Shown: positions 54,741 to 63,313 of the stretch, piece after piece | Layout: each line of letters starts with the position of its first letter | Numbering within the stretch: the first letter of the stretch is position 1 | Assembly: GCA_005503335.1 (NCBI GenBank) | Contig: SCMQ01000002.1 | Span: 124,001-188,000 of the forward strand | Direction: 5' to 3' | DNA length: 64,000 nt | Source: Comamonadaceae bacterium 2FH | GTDB taxonomy: Bacteria; Pseudomonadota; Gammaproteobacteria; Burkholderiales; Burkholderiaceae_C | The notes under the pieces: generated by a model | Database searches by the model: none | What the model was told of the DNA's origin: nothing | Seen by the model: the letters and a program-made list of their open reading frames with translations, nothing else | Position numbers and translations under genes: made by a program

Positions 54741-56077
54741 GGATGCACCACGTGGCGAAATTTCGCGTGCCGGCCCACGCGCACAAAGGCATCATGGCCC
54801 ACAAAGCGCACGGTAAACCCGCTTTTCCAGAACCCTTCCACTTTCGCCTGGATTTCCTCGGGTTTGGCCGTCGGTTCGGGAACGATATTCAGCGTGGGAG
54901 GCGTAGTTCGCAAGTCGATCTGGAACTCCTGTATGCCTCCGACGCGATGGTCCAGCATGTCCTGGATGTGATGCGTCGCATGGTCGATGCCGTTGATGGG
55001 GACCAGGTCGTGAATGCGCCCCACCACGTTGACCAGACGGAACGCGTCGTCCTCTAGCACTACCTTGGCCATGTCGCCGGTCCGATAGCGCAGCAGAGGC
55101 ATCAACCGGTTGCGAAACCCGGTAAACACGAGTTCTTCCTCGCCGCTGTCTGCGCCTTCCACGGGCAATGATTCGGGCCAGCCTTCGGACTCGAGCACTT
55201 GCAGGCCACCGCTCTCGCCATCAAGCTCATAGGCCGTGACGCCCAATTCGGCCAGACCGTAGCGGTTGATCACACGACATTGCAACACGCGTTCAATGGC
55301 TTTGCGCATGTAGGGCTCTAGCAGTTCGCCGCTGGATTCGAAGACCTCGAAAGCTTTTCCTGATCCGTACTTGCGTTCGATATGGCATGCCAACGCATAA
55401 ATGGTGGAAGGGTGTCCGTGGATGAGGTAGGGCTGGCGTTCGCGCAGCGTCTGCCAGATCTCATCCAGGCCGACATCGTCAATTCGGTCAAAAAAAATGT
55501 TGCTGCGGTTCATGGCCAGACACTTCCAGTCTTCACGGGTCCACTTCTTTGGCCCGGGCGGATCAGGAAAACGGCAAGCAAAGTGCAGCTCGAACTTGTG
55601 CTTGGCTTTGCCGATGCGTTCGCGGCAAAACAGTGTCACGGCGGCGGCGTGGTCGATGCCGTCCTGGTCATAGTGGATATGGCACGACAAGCCAGTGGAA
55701 CCGCCCGTCTTCATGACGTGGTGGCGCAAGCCTTCGAGCGGGCGCGAGAAAAGACGCGAGCCTTGTTCGCGAATGATGTCTTTCGTGAGATAGGGAAGAT
55801 CGTTCAGGTAGCGCACATCCGCTGCAACCTTGCGTGCATCAAACCGATGCCGGCTGAATAAGTCGCGGTAATACGGAACCTTTTCGCCAGCGAAGACAAG
55901 TGTTTCGACCAGATGCTGCTGTGCAATCTGCTTGCGTTGGGCGAACGGCTTTCGGTAGTGCTTGCGCAAGACGTTGAGCTTGGTTCGGATATCCCGCTTT
56001 TCGATGTGCTCGGCAGCCGGATAGGCGACCAGGGCGCTGAGCCAGCCTTGCGCGTAACGAAGGGTACGGAGTCTCAT
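54737..56077 (-). CDS. CapK/phenylacetate-CoA ligase-like adenylate-forming protein
   Basis: A 446-residue member of the AMP-forming ligase superfamily, CapK branch: KVPYYRDLFSRHRFDARKVA, the phosphate loop MKTGGSTGLSCHIHYD (TGGSTG at 124-129), NRYGLAELGVTAYELDG and LLRYRTGDMAKVV. CapK-like proteins in capsule loci are presumed to activate an acid for attachment to the polysaccharide, but the acid is rarely known. Coupled to the deacetylase-like gene; together they could swap or add an N-acyl substituent on a sugar. Confidence 0.82.
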   Translation of the reverse strand: MRLRTLRYAQGWLSALVAYPAAEHIEKRDIRTKLNVLRKHYRKPFAQRKQIAQQHLVETLVFAGEKVPYYRDLFSRHRFDARKVAADVRYLNDLPYLTKDIIREQGSRLFSRPLEGLRHHVMKTGGSTGLSCHIHYDQDGIDHAAAVTLFCRERIGKAKHKFELHFACRFPDPPGPKKWTREDWKCLAMNRSNIFFDRIDDVGLDEIWQTLRERQPYLIHGHPSTIYALACHIERKYGSGKAFEVFESSGELLEPYMRKAIERVLQCRVINRYGLAELGVTAYELDGESGGLQVLESEGWPESLPVEGADSGEEELVFTGFRNRLMPLLRYRTGDMAKVVLEDDAFRLVNVVGRIHDLVPINGIDHATHHIQDMLDHRVGGIQEFQIDLRTTPPTLNIVPEPTAKPEEIQAKVEGFWKSGFTVRFVGHDAFVRVGRHAKFRHVVHP

Positions 56078-56820
56078 GACTGAGGCTCCGTCGTCGGCAT
56101 GAGGGCCTTGGGATTGAACTCTTCAACCAATTTGCCGTGTTCCAGCTTGAACGCTCGATTGCAAACTTTGCCGATCAGTTCTGGCGAGTGCGAAGCTATG
56201 ACCAAGATAGCGGCACTTTCGACCAGTTTTGTCAGCCGCTGCGAGGCTTTTTCATTGAAGGCCGCATCGCCCACGCTGAGCCATTCGTCCATGATCAGGA
56301 TGTCGGCCTCGACACTGGTAGATACCGCGAAAGCCAGACGTAACTGCATGCCGCTGGAGTAGGTGCGAACGGGCATGTCCAAGTACTCGCCCAAATCCGT
56401 GAACTCGGCAATTTCGTCCGTTTTTTGCCGAATCTCCTTCGGCGTCAGGCCGAGCATGATGCCGCGAAGGAAAATGTTCTCGTACCCTGTGGCGTCATGG
56501 TCCATTCCCAGGGAGATGTCCAGAAGCGAGGCCACGCGCCCCTTGAGCTGAAGCGACCCCAGAACCGGCTCATAAGCGCCCGCCAAGACGCGCAGCAAGG
56601 TTGTCTTTCCGGAGCCGTTGTGCCCCACCAATCCGACTCGGTCACCGGCGTGGATGTTGAAATTCAGTTGATCGAGCGCGCGTACGGACAACTGCTTTCC
56701 CGCAGATTGAGCGAGGCGTCCTCCTGTGGTGGCGTGCAGCACGGCATTCTTGAGCGAGCGGTGCGTATTGTTGAAGACGGGAAATTCAACCACCAGGTCT
56801 TTGGCTTGGATGTAACTCAT
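56074..56820 (-). CDS. wzt: Polysaccharide ABC exporter ATPase, Wzt-like
   Basis: A 248-residue ABC ATPase: Walker A GHNGSGKTT (66-74), signature YSSGMQLRLAFA (154-165), Walker B ILIMDEWLSVGD (174-185). It has no C-terminal carbohydrate-binding extension, unlike Wzt of polymannose O-antigens with a chain-end cap. Export should therefore not depend on reading a terminal modification. It is followed upstream by the permease gene 15 bases away. Confidence 0.93.
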   Translation of the reverse strand: MSYIQAKDLVVEFPVFNNTHRSLKNAVLHATTGGRLAQSAGKQLSVRALDQLNFNIHAGDRVGLVGHNGSGKTTLLRVLAGAYEPVLGSLQLKGRVASLLDISLGMDHDATGYENIFLRGIMLGLTPKEIRQKTDEIAEFTDLGEYLDMPVRTYSSGMQLRLAFAVSTSVEADILIMDEWLSVGDAAFNEKASQRLTKLVESAAILVIASHSPELIGKVCNRAFKLEHGKLVEEFNPKALMPTTEPQS

Positions 56821-56835
56821 GTCGTTCAGTTCTCG

Positions 56836-57672
56836 CTACAACCAATAAGCCACACGGTGACGGAAACGCGTGAGCATGAGCAAAGCCAGGACGATCCCGA
56901 GGGCCGTGATGCTGGTGGCAACTTGCCACGAAACCACTGGAAACGCCGCGCCAAGAATGGGCGCGCGCATCAACTCGATGAAATGGTAGGCCGGATTGAA
57001 GTGCGCTATCCAGCCGCGATCAGCCAATGCTTCCGGATTCCACATGATCGGCGTGACGAAAAACAGCAACTGGATCATGTTGGCAACAATTTGCACGATA
57101 TCGCGGAAGCGTGTGCAGAAAACGCCAAGGATGAGGCCCACGGTGACGCCGTTGATCGCCAGCACGAGCAGCGCGAGCGGCAGGGATAGCAGATCCACAT
57201 GCCAGCCTTTTCCGAAGAACATATAGATCAGGAGCAGGATGACGGCGTTGTGGCCAAAAATGATCACGTTTCGCCAGACCATCCGGCAGACATGCAGCGT
57301 CAACGGCAGCCGAATCTGCTTGATCATTCCTTCTGCTGACGTGAAAACATGGCATGACTCATTGAAGATGGTCGAAATCAGTGTCCAAATGATCAGACCT
57401 GTGCCAATGAAAGGCAGATACTCTGATAGCGACTGGTTGAACAAACCAGAGTAGACAATACTCAAAGCTCCGACCATGATGGCTGTACTGATCGTCAGCC
57501 AGAACGGGCCGAGAACCGAGCGACGGTAGCGCTGGCGAATGTCCTGCCAGCCAAGCATTCCCCAGATTGGGAACGCTTTGAGTCCTTGAATCAAATCTTG
57601 CCATGCAAGCGTCAGGGCGCGCGGAGCTCCCTGGATTGCAGGGCCAAGGTCAAATGCTTGTTCTCGAATCAT
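56836..57672 (-). CDS. wzm: Polysaccharide ABC exporter permease, Wzm-like
   Basis: A 278-residue ABC-2 permease with six membrane segments: LTISTAIMVGALSIVYSGLF, YLPFIGTGLIIWTLISTIF, IIFGHNAVILLLIYMFFG, LALLVLAINGVTVGLILGVF, QLLFFVTPIMWNPEAL and SITALGIVLALLMLT. The TPIMWNP loop is typical of Wzm/RfbA-type exporters. It starts the leftward operon wzm-wzt-capK-like-deacetylase-wecB-glycosyltransferase, whose members mostly overlap by four bases. Confidence 0.94.
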   Translation of the reverse strand: MIREQAFDLGPAIQGAPRALTLAWQDLIQGLKAFPIWGMLGWQDIRQRYRRSVLGPFWLTISTAIMVGALSIVYSGLFNQSLSEYLPFIGTGLIIWTLISTIFNESCHVFTSAEGMIKQIRLPLTLHVCRMVWRNVIIFGHNAVILLLIYMFFGKGWHVDLLSLPLALLVLAINGVTVGLILGVFCTRFRDIVQIVANMIQLLFFVTPIMWNPEALADRGWIAHFNPAYHFIELMRAPILGAAFPVVSWQVATSITALGIVLALLMLTRFRHRVAYWL

Positions 57673-57687
57673 GGTGGTTGTACTGCC

Positions 57688-59118
57688 TCAAGCTCGGCCA
57701 TAGGTGTCGGCAAGTCGTACGATGTCATCCTCGCCCAGATAACCACCGCACTGCACCTCGATCAGCACCAACTCGTCCTCACCGATGTTGGTCAGGCGGT
57801 GCTTCTCCTTCAACGGGATGTAGCGGTATTGGCCAGGCTGGGTGTGGTGCTCATCCTCGCCAATCTGCACCATGGCCGTGCCTTGGACCACCACCCAGTG
57901 CTCGGCGCGCTGGTGGTGGTATTGCAGGCTCAGCGCCTGGCCGGGCTTCACGGTGAGGCGCTTGACCTTGTAGCCTTCCTCTTCCTTCAGCGTGGCGTAG
58001 GTGCCCCAGGGGCGGTGCACGGCGGCGGGCAGGTGAGTGCTGTCGTGCTTGCGGTCTTTCAGCGTGTCGACCACGGCTTTTACCTTCTGGGCCACGCTCT
58101 TGTGCGCCACCAGCAGGGCGTCGGGCGTGTCCACGATCACCAGGTCCTGCACGCCCACGGTGGCCACCACCTTGGGGCCATGGCATTCCACCTGCACATG
58201 GGTGCCCGTGGTGTCCACGGCCACGAACTCCGTGCCCTGGCCGTCCACGAAGGTGTTGCCGCTGGTGTCGGCCGGATGGGCCTGGGCCACGGCCGGCCAG
58301 CTGCCCACGTCGCTCCAGCCGAATTTGGCTGGCACCAGGGTCACGTTGCTGGCTCTCTCCATCACGGCGTAGTCGATGCTGATGTCGGGCTGCAGGCCGA
58401 AGGCATGGGAGTCGAACTGGGTGGCGCCGTCCTGCGTGCGGCTGGCGGCCCAGGCGTGCTCCGCCGCTTGCAGCACCTCGGGGGCATGCTCTTTCAGCGC
58501 CTGCAGGATGGTGCCAGCGGCAAAGCAGAACATGCCGCTGTTCCAGTAGTAGCGGCCGGTGGCCAGGTAGCGCTGCGCTGTGGCCAGGTCGGGCTTTTCC
58601 ACGAAGCGCAGGGCTTTCTGGGTGTGGCGGCTGGGCTTTTCCACCTCGATGTAGCCAAACCCGGTTTCCGGGCTGCTGGGCGAGATGCCGAACACCACCA
58701 GCTGGCCCTGCTGCGCGTGGCGCGCGGCCTCCAGGGCGCAGGCCACGAAGGCCTCGGTGTCGGGGATCAAATGGTCGGCCGGCAGCACCAGCATCACGGC
58801 CTCGGGGCCGTGCGCCTGGGCGCAGGCCAGTGCGGCCAGGGCGATGGCCGGCGCCGTGTTGCGGCCCTTGGGCTCCAGCAGGTAGCGCGCCTGGGGCGGG
58901 TCGCTCAGGCCATCGATCACATGCCGCGTCAGGAACAGGTAGTCCTGATTGGTCACAATCAGGGCATCATCCGTCCCGCAGCTTTGGCCGCGCTCGATGG
59001 CTTGCTGCAGCAGCGAACTGCCGCCCAGGTGCATGAATGGCTTGGGGAGAGCTTGACGTGATACGGGCCACAAACGAGTGCCCGCCCCCCCTGACAGCAC
59101 AATAGAGATCAAGTGCAT
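57688..59118 (-). CDS. manC: Mannose-1-phosphate guanylyltransferase / mannose-6-phosphate isomerase
   Basis: A 476-residue bifunctional enzyme giving GDP-mannose. The N-terminal domain has IVLSGGAGTRLWPVSRQALP, LLEPKGRNTAPAIALAAL and RFVEKPDLATAQRYL; the C-terminal cupin domain has RPWGTYATLKEEEGYKVKRL, HHQRAEHWVVVQGTAMV and EKHRLTNIGEDELVLIEVQ (isomerase active site). GDP-mannose is then used by gmd/rmd. The ATG is only 13 bases from the ATG of the divergent sugar-phosphate transferase gene. Confidence 0.96.
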   Translation of the reverse strand: MHLISIVLSGGAGTRLWPVSRQALPKPFMHLGGSSLLQQAIERGQSCGTDDALIVTNQDYLFLTRHVIDGLSDPPQARYLLEPKGRNTAPAIALAALACAQAHGPEAVMLVLPADHLIPDTEAFVACALEAARHAQQGQLVVFGISPSSPETGFGYIEVEKPSRHTQKALRFVEKPDLATAQRYLATGRYYWNSGMFCFAAGTILQALKEHAPEVLQAAEHAWAASRTQDGATQFDSHAFGLQPDISIDYAVMERASNVTLVPAKFGWSDVGSWPAVAQAHPADTSGNTFVDGQGTEFVAVDTTGTHVQVECHGPKVVATVGVQDLVIVDTPDALLVAHKSVAQKVKAVVDTLKDRKHDSTHLPAAVHRPWGTYATLKEEEGYKVKRLTVKPGQALSLQYHHQRAEHWVVVQGTAMVQIGEDEHHTQPGQYRYIPLKEKHRLTNIGEDELVLIEVQCGGYLGEDDIVRLADTYGRA

Positions 59119-59131
59119 ATTTATTTTCTCG

Positions 59132-60601
59132 ATGGCGAACGCGTTACATTTTAAGGTGAGACCTCGGGGCGGGCAGGTTAGAACTTGTGCGTTACTGCTG
59201 GCGGATTTGGTGGTGATTTTTTGCGCTTGGGTGCTGGCAGTGGGGGCGGCGAGCCTGTTCGATCGGGCGCATATGGCCGAATGGTTTCCGCCCGCCACGC
59301 GGGGCGGCATCGCCTACACGCTGACGGCCTTGTTGGTGGTGCTGGCACTGGCGGTGAACGGCCAGTACCCGCGCCGCGCGGCCTTCTGGGAGGAGACCCG
59401 TGTTGCATGGCGTTACATCCTTCTGGTGGCCTTGCTCAACTTTGCATTGAATTTCTTTGTCCAGGTAAGCAATAGCCGTACCGTCCCCCTGCTGGCCTGG
59501 GGCCTGGTGCTGCTGTTGCTGCCCATAGGCCGTCTCGCTGCGCGTGAGGTGCTAATCCCTGCTGGCCGCTGGAAGCGCCGCGCCCTGGTGGTAGGGGAGG
59601 GGCGCGACGCCTACGAGGCCGGCCTGGCGCTGCGGCGCGAGCGGCACATGGGCGTGGACGTGGCCGGCATGGCCTCGTTTTCGGGCGTTTGGATGGTTCC
59701 GGATGACGGCCAGGCCGACGAGCTGGCGGGCATTCCACGCCACCTGCTGGACCAGGGCGTGGAGTCGCTGGCGCGCCAGCTGGGCTGCGAAGTGATCGTG
59801 GTGGCGCTGGACGACGAGGCGAGCGGCCGTGCCGCGCAGCTGGTGCGCTCGCTGCACGCCCGGCAGTTCGAGGTGTTCGTGGTGCCGGCGCTGCAGGGTC
59901 TGCCGGTGCACGGGTTGCAGGCGCAGCATTTCTTCAGCAACGACGTGCTGTTCCTGCGGCTGCAGTACCGCCTGCTGAGCCCGGTGTCGCGTTGGCTCAA
60001 GCGCGGCGTGGACGTGGTGGCGGCTTCGCTGCTGCTGGTGCTGGCCTCGCCGCTCATGGCCTGGGTGGCCTGGCGCATCTGGCGCGAAGACGGCGGGCCC
60101 GTGCTCTACACCCAGCCGCGCGTGGGCGAGGGTGGGCAGGATTTCGCCTTCATCAAGTTCCGCTCCATGGTGAACGGGGCCGATGCGCTGCTGGCGTCCT
60201 GGAAGGACGAAGACCCGGCGCTGCACGCGCGCTACGTGGCCGGCAACTTCAAGCTGGCGGACGACCCGCGCCTGCTGAAAATCGGGCGGCTGATCCGCCG
60301 CACCAGCATCGACGAGCTGCCCCAGCTGTGGAACGTGCTGCGCGGCGACATGAGCCTGGTGGGCCCGCGCCCGCTGCTGCGGCGCGAACTGCCGCTCTAC
60401 GCCACCGATGCCATGGAGCTGTACCGCGAAGTCAGGCCCGGCATCACCGGCCTGTGGCAGGTCAGCGGCCGCAGCCACACCAGCTTCGAGGCGCGGGCCA
60501 CCTATGACAGCTGGTACGTGCGCAATTGGTCGCTCTGGGTGGACTGGGTGATCCTGCTCAAGACGGTGCGCGTGGTGCTGACGGCGCGGGGGGCGATGTA
60601 G
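59132..60601 (+). CDS. Undecaprenyl-phosphate sugar-1-phosphate transferase (WcaJ/WbaP type)
   Basis: A 489-residue polyprenyl-phosphate hexose-1-phosphate transferase that would start glycan assembly on undecaprenyl phosphate. Four N-terminal membrane helices (from ALLLADLVVIFCAWVLAVGA), a Rossmann-like central domain (RALVVGEGRDAYEAG), a fifth hydrophobic segment at about 295-315, then the catalytic domain: KFRSMVNGAD, RRTSIDELPQLWNVLRGDMS, LVGPRPLLRREL and PGITGLWQVSGRS. Glucose-1-phosphate is the likeliest sugar by family. Its 3' 80 bases recur twice further right. Confidence 0.94.
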   Translation: MANALHFKVRPRGGQVRTCALLLADLVVIFCAWVLAVGAASLFDRAHMAEWFPPATRGGIAYTLTALLVVLALAVNGQYPRRAAFWEETRVAWRYILLVALLNFALNFFVQVSNSRTVPLLAWGLVLLLLPIGRLAAREVLIPAGRWKRRALVVGEGRDAYEAGLALRRERHMGVDVAGMASFSGVWMVPDDGQADELAGIPRHLLDQGVESLARQLGCEVIVVALDDEASGRAAQLVRSLHARQFEVFVVPALQGLPVHGLQAQHFFSNDVLFLRLQYRLLSPVSRWLKRGVDVVAASLLLVLASPLMAWVAWRIWREDGGPVLYTQPRVGEGGQDFAFIKFRSMVNGADALLASWKDEDPALHARYVAGNFKLADDPRLLKIGRLIRRTSIDELPQLWNVLRGDMSLVGPRPLLRRELPLYATDAMELYREVRPGITGLWQVSGRSHTSFEARATYDSWYVRNWSLWVDWVILLKTVRVVLTARGAM

Positions 60602-60667
60602 GGGGCAAATACTTAGGCGCTTTGCGCGTCAGGTAGTGACGGTGGCTCGCGCCCTGAGCCTGTCGGT

Positions 60668-60826
60668 CACTCGTACCACGGCCGGCTCAAAGGCTGGATG
60701 CGCCGCTTTCATGGCGTGGCGACCTCTTACGTGGAGAACTACCTGGGGTGGTTCCGCGCCCTCGACCGCACGCCACTTACCCCCGCACAACCCGCGCAGT
60801 TGCTCAACTTGGCCGTCGGCGCCTAG
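60668..60826 (+). pseudogene. Transposase C-terminal remnant
   Basis: In one frame, [20 protein letters not shown] then [13 protein letters not shown] and a stop at 60824-60826. [15 protein letters not shown]...YLGW is familiar as the end of DDE transposases of the IS1595/ISXO2 kind. The rest of the transposase is absent. It marks a former mobile element next to the duplicated gene end. Confidence 0.55.
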
Positions 60827-60880
60827 CGCCATCATCTTCGGTCTCTCTGAGTTGCAAAGCCCCAAGGCCCCCTGAAGCTT

Positions 60881-61002
60881 TCTTGTCATTAATCCCCTAA
60901 TCCTGTCGTCAATCTTGTCATGAACTTGTCAGGGTGATAAGATTATGGCGTATTCTTGTCATCATGACGAGATTCAAGCCCCAATCTCCTCAGCCGACAA
61001 GA
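60881..61002. promoter_or_regulatory. Promoter and repeated operator of the Fic gene
   Basis: TTGTCA (60915-60920) and TAAGAT (60938-60943) lie 17 bases apart as -35 and -10. The 9-mer TCTTGTCAT occurs at 60881, 60913 and 60954, and in reverse as GACAAGA at 60996. The third copy forms an inverted repeat with ATGACGAGA at 60964-60972 (one mismatch). The Fic protein has its own N-terminal winged helix, so these may be its autoregulatory sites. Confidence 0.55.
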
Positions 61003-61023
61003 TTGATAGGGATTCCCCAGTCC

Positions 61024-62394
61024 ATGACCACCACTACCCTGTCGCCCCGTCACGATGCGTTGCTGCGCCTGGTCCTTGCCGCCGGGGAACCCGTACAGCC
61101 TGGTGCACTGGAGCAAGCCCTCCAGGCTTCCCGGCCCACTATCAACCGGGCCTTGCGAGACCTCCTGGCTTCTGGCTTTCTGGAGAAGCTGGGGGACGGC
61201 CGGTCCACCCGCTACATGGCCACAGATGCCGCCAAGGCTGCACTTGGGGCCTTGCCTCCAGCCGCACCCACGCCAGCGGGGCCTGGCCTGCTGCAGTGGT
61301 CGCCGGCTGCACTACCCTTGGTCGAAACGCTTCGCGCGCCTCTGGGAACTCGCACCCCGGTAGGCTATGAAAGCAGTTTTGTGGGCAACTACATCCCGAA
61401 CCAGTCCAGCTTGCTGCCACCGCAGCTGGCCACGGACTTGTTCAACGCCGGCCGTAGCCGGGACCAGCAACCCGCGGGAACCTATGCCCGCGAGGTTCTG
61501 GAGCAGCTGCTCATCGATCTGTCCTGGTCGTCATCGCGCCTGGAGGGCAACAACAAGAGCTTGCTCGACACCAGGGAACTCTTCGAGCTCGGGGAGCAAG
61601 CAGGCCCCTTCGACGAAGACACCCTGATGCTGCTCAACCACAAGAACGCCATCGAGTTCATGGTCGACGCTGTGCCGACAGAGGGAATCACGGTGCCCGT
61701 CATCGTTGACCTGCAGGCTAAGTTGATGAAGGACCTCTTGAAGGACTCGCGGGACATTGGCAGCATCCGCCGGCGCGTGGTGAACATCGACGGCTCTGTC
61801 TACTCCCCGAGCAACATCCCCACGCTCCTGGAAGAAACGCTGAAGTCCATCATCGACAAGGTCCGCCACATCCGAAACCCGGTGGAGGCTGCATTCTTCC
61901 TTTGGGTCAACGTGGCCTACCTGCAGCCCTTTGAGGATGGCAACAAGCGCACGAGTCGTCTGAGCGCCAACATGCCGCTCCTGCTGTACAACTGCGCACC
62001 CCTGTCCTTCCTGGACGTGGAGCGCACGGACTATGCGACAGCCATGCTCGGCGTCTACGAACAGCGCAACGTCGCCGCGGCCGTGGAGCTGTTTGAATTC
62101 ATCTACCGTCGCTCGATTCAGAAGTACAGCGTGCTGCGAGCCTCCCTGGCCGTGCCCGACCCGCTTCGAGCCCGGTACCGACAGGCCCTGAATGAGCTCA
62201 TGCAGTTCGTCGTCTTCTACGGCCGAAAGCTGGAAGACGCATTTTCGGAGGTGCCCGTAGCCGCCGCTGACCTGGCGGCGTTGCGCGTCATCGCGAACAC
62301 CGAACTGGACCACCTGGAGCAATACAACTGCGCCCGCTACAACCTCGCGCGAGGCATGACGCAGAGATGGATTGACGCCGGGCGGCCCAGGTAA
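61024..62394 (+). CDS. Fic-domain protein with N-terminal winged helix and degenerate active motif
   Basis: A 456-residue protein (from ATG 61024; an earlier in-frame ATG at 60964 overlaps the operator). Residues 8-65 form a winged helix (QASRPTINRALRDLLASGFL). The Fic core follows, with an N-terminal inhibitory-helix motif SSSRLEGN at 169-176. The active loop reads QPFEDGNKRTSR at 301-312: the usual HPFxDGNGRxxR, but Gln301 stands for the catalytic His. AMP transfer by the standard mechanism is therefore doubtful. I recall related proteins with the same change, so it is probably a subfamily trait. Confidence 0.85.
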   Translation: MTTTTLSPRHDALLRLVLAAGEPVQPGALEQALQASRPTINRALRDLLASGFLEKLGDGRSTRYMATDAAKAALGALPPAAPTPAGPGLLQWSPAALPLVETLRAPLGTRTPVGYESSFVGNYIPNQSSLLPPQLATDLFNAGRSRDQQPAGTYAREVLEQLLIDLSWSSSRLEGNNKSLLDTRELFELGEQAGPFDEDTLMLLNHKNAIEFMVDAVPTEGITVPVIVDLQAKLMKDLLKDSRDIGSIRRRVVNIDGSVYSPSNIPTLLEETLKSIIDKVRHIRNPVEAAFFLWVNVAYLQPFEDGNKRTSRLSANMPLLLYNCAPLSFLDVERTDYATAMLGVYEQRNVAAAVELFEFIYRRSIQKYSVLRASLAVPDPLRARYRQALNELMQFVVFYGRKLEDAFSEVPVAAADLAALRVIANTELDHLEQYNCARYNLARGMTQRWIDAGRPR

Positions 62395-62558
62395 CCTGCC
62401 AGGGAGCTCGCATCCCCTGGAGCGGTCGGCGGCTGCATGAGCTGCTTTTTGGCGCGCAGAAATTCCGCGAAGTCGAGCAACTCCGCCACCAGGGGCTCGG
62501 GCATGTCCTTGGCCGTTTCAAACAATTTTTCGGCGGTGGTCGTCACGGCAGCCTCCAT
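62337..62558 (-). CDS. DUF2281-like small antitoxin candidate
   Basis: A 73-residue frame: AEKLFETAKDMPEPLVAELL, then DFAEFLRAKKQ, which is the pattern of DUF2281-type proteins that accompany toxin genes. The C-terminal third (GRPASIHLCVMPRARL) runs into the 3' end of the Fic gene on the other strand, and may be an artificial extension of a truncated gene. No toxin gene follows it. Start at ATG 62558, inside the preceding small gene's 3' end. Confidence 0.5.
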   Translation of the reverse strand: MEAAVTTTAEKLFETAKDMPEPLVAELLDFAEFLRAKKQLMQPPTAPGDASSLAGYLGRPASIHLCVMPRARL

Positions 62559-62790
62559 GAGTGCGCGACTGGCCATCGCGGTTGAACAGGTCTTCGGCTT
62601 TGACGTTGGGCTTGCCTTTGCTGCGACGCTCAGAGGCATCGGCCGCCTTGATGTCCGCACTGTCTTCCAGCCACTGGACAATGATTTTCTCGGCCTTGCG
62701 GTTGAGAGACAGGTGCGCGCTGGGAAAGGCGGCGCGCAGCTTCTGGGCGGCTGGGCCGCTCAGAGTGATGTGAATTTCATCGCCGCCCAT
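62518..62790 (-). CDS. Small hypothetical protein, antitoxin-like
   Basis: A 90-residue frame: GGDEIHITLSGPAAQKLRAA, then LSLNRKAEKIIVQWLEDSAD and a basic tail. The N-terminal beta strand followed by two helices is compatible with a ribbon-helix-helix or similar DNA-binding fold, but I do not recognise the family. It overlaps the DUF2281-like gene by 41 bases; together they look like a leftover of a toxin-antitoxin unit. Confidence 0.45.
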   Translation of the reverse strand: MGGDEIHITLSGPAAQKLRAAFPSAHLSLNRKAEKIIVQWLEDSADIKAADASERRSKGKPNVKAEDLFNRDGQSRTHGGCRDDHRRKIV

Positions 62791-62856
62791 GGTGTTCCCT
62801 TGTCTTGTCCACGTGCCATTTTATGTCCTGCGGGCGGCAGGCGGCAGGCGGCTCGC

Positions 62857-62945
62857 GACGGCGCGGGGGGCGATGTGGGGGCTCCCCATTCTTGGGTCTT
62901 TGATTCCCAATTGCACGAGATCTGACTCCCAATCACACGAAACCA
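62857..62945. repeat. Copy B of the sugar-transferase gene end plus flanking repeat
   Basis: GACGGCGCGGGGGGCGATGT at 62857-62876 equals 60580-60599, the last codons of the undecaprenyl-phosphate transferase gene. It is followed by repeat R (62879-62945: GGCTCCCCATTCTTGGGTCT and on), which recurs at 63855-63920. The copy lies just left of the Phd-PIN pair. Confidence 0.8.
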
Positions 62946-62994
62946 AATTCGAAGCGCAGGTCCGGCCGCCACCGCAAAGGCGCACGCGAAGGGG

Positions 62995-63030
62995 TTGCAA
63001 CTCCTGAGTTATGTAGTAACATACCTACAT
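62995..63030 (+). promoter_or_regulatory. Promoter and operator of the Phd-PIN pair
   Basis: TTGCAA (62995-63000) and TAACAT (63017-63022) form a -35/-10 pair with a 16-base spacer. The -10 lies within the inverted repeat ATGTAG (63011-63016) and CTACAT (63025-63030), so a bound antitoxin would block RNA polymerase. Confidence 0.55.
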
Positions 63031-63058
63031 GATTCAATTGCGTGCAGGAGGTGTTGCA

Positions 63059-63313
63059 ATGACGGTCACGACCCTATCCAGCCGAGAACTGAACCAGGAC
63101 GTTACCCGCGCCAAGAAGGCGGCCAAGCATGGCCCCGTGTTCATCACGGATCGCGGCAAACCCGCGCATGTGCTGTTGAGCATCGAGGAATACCAGCGGC
63201 TTACAAAGCAACGTCGCAACATCGCCGATGCCTTGGCGATGCCGGGTATTGCGGACATCGAGTTCGAGCCGCCGCGCGTGAGCATCGGGCCACGACCGGC
63301 TGACTTTTCATGA
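63059..63313 (+). CDS. Phd/YefM-family antitoxin
   Basis: An 84-residue antitoxin: TLSSRELNQDVTRAKKAAKH, GPVFITDRGKPAHVLLSIEE (the Phd/YefM core) and a C-terminal tail ADIEFEPPRVSIGPRPADF. ATG 63059 has an ideal AGGAGGT at 63046-63052; an upstream start at 63029 lies in the operator. It overlaps the toxin start by four bases. Confidence 0.93.
   Translation: MTVTTLSSRELNQDVTRAKKAAKHGPVFITDRGKPAHVLLSIEEYQRLTKQRRNIADALAMPGIADIEFEPPRVSIGPRPADFS

Larger units (their letters stand above)
60602..61023. other. Intergenic stretch with transposase remnant and operator repeats
   Basis: The 420 bases between the sugar-phosphate transferase and the Fic gene hold a transposase C-terminal fragment (60668-60826), several TCTTGTCAT repeats and a promoter for the Fic gene. 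Nothing else coding was recognised. Confidence 0.6.
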
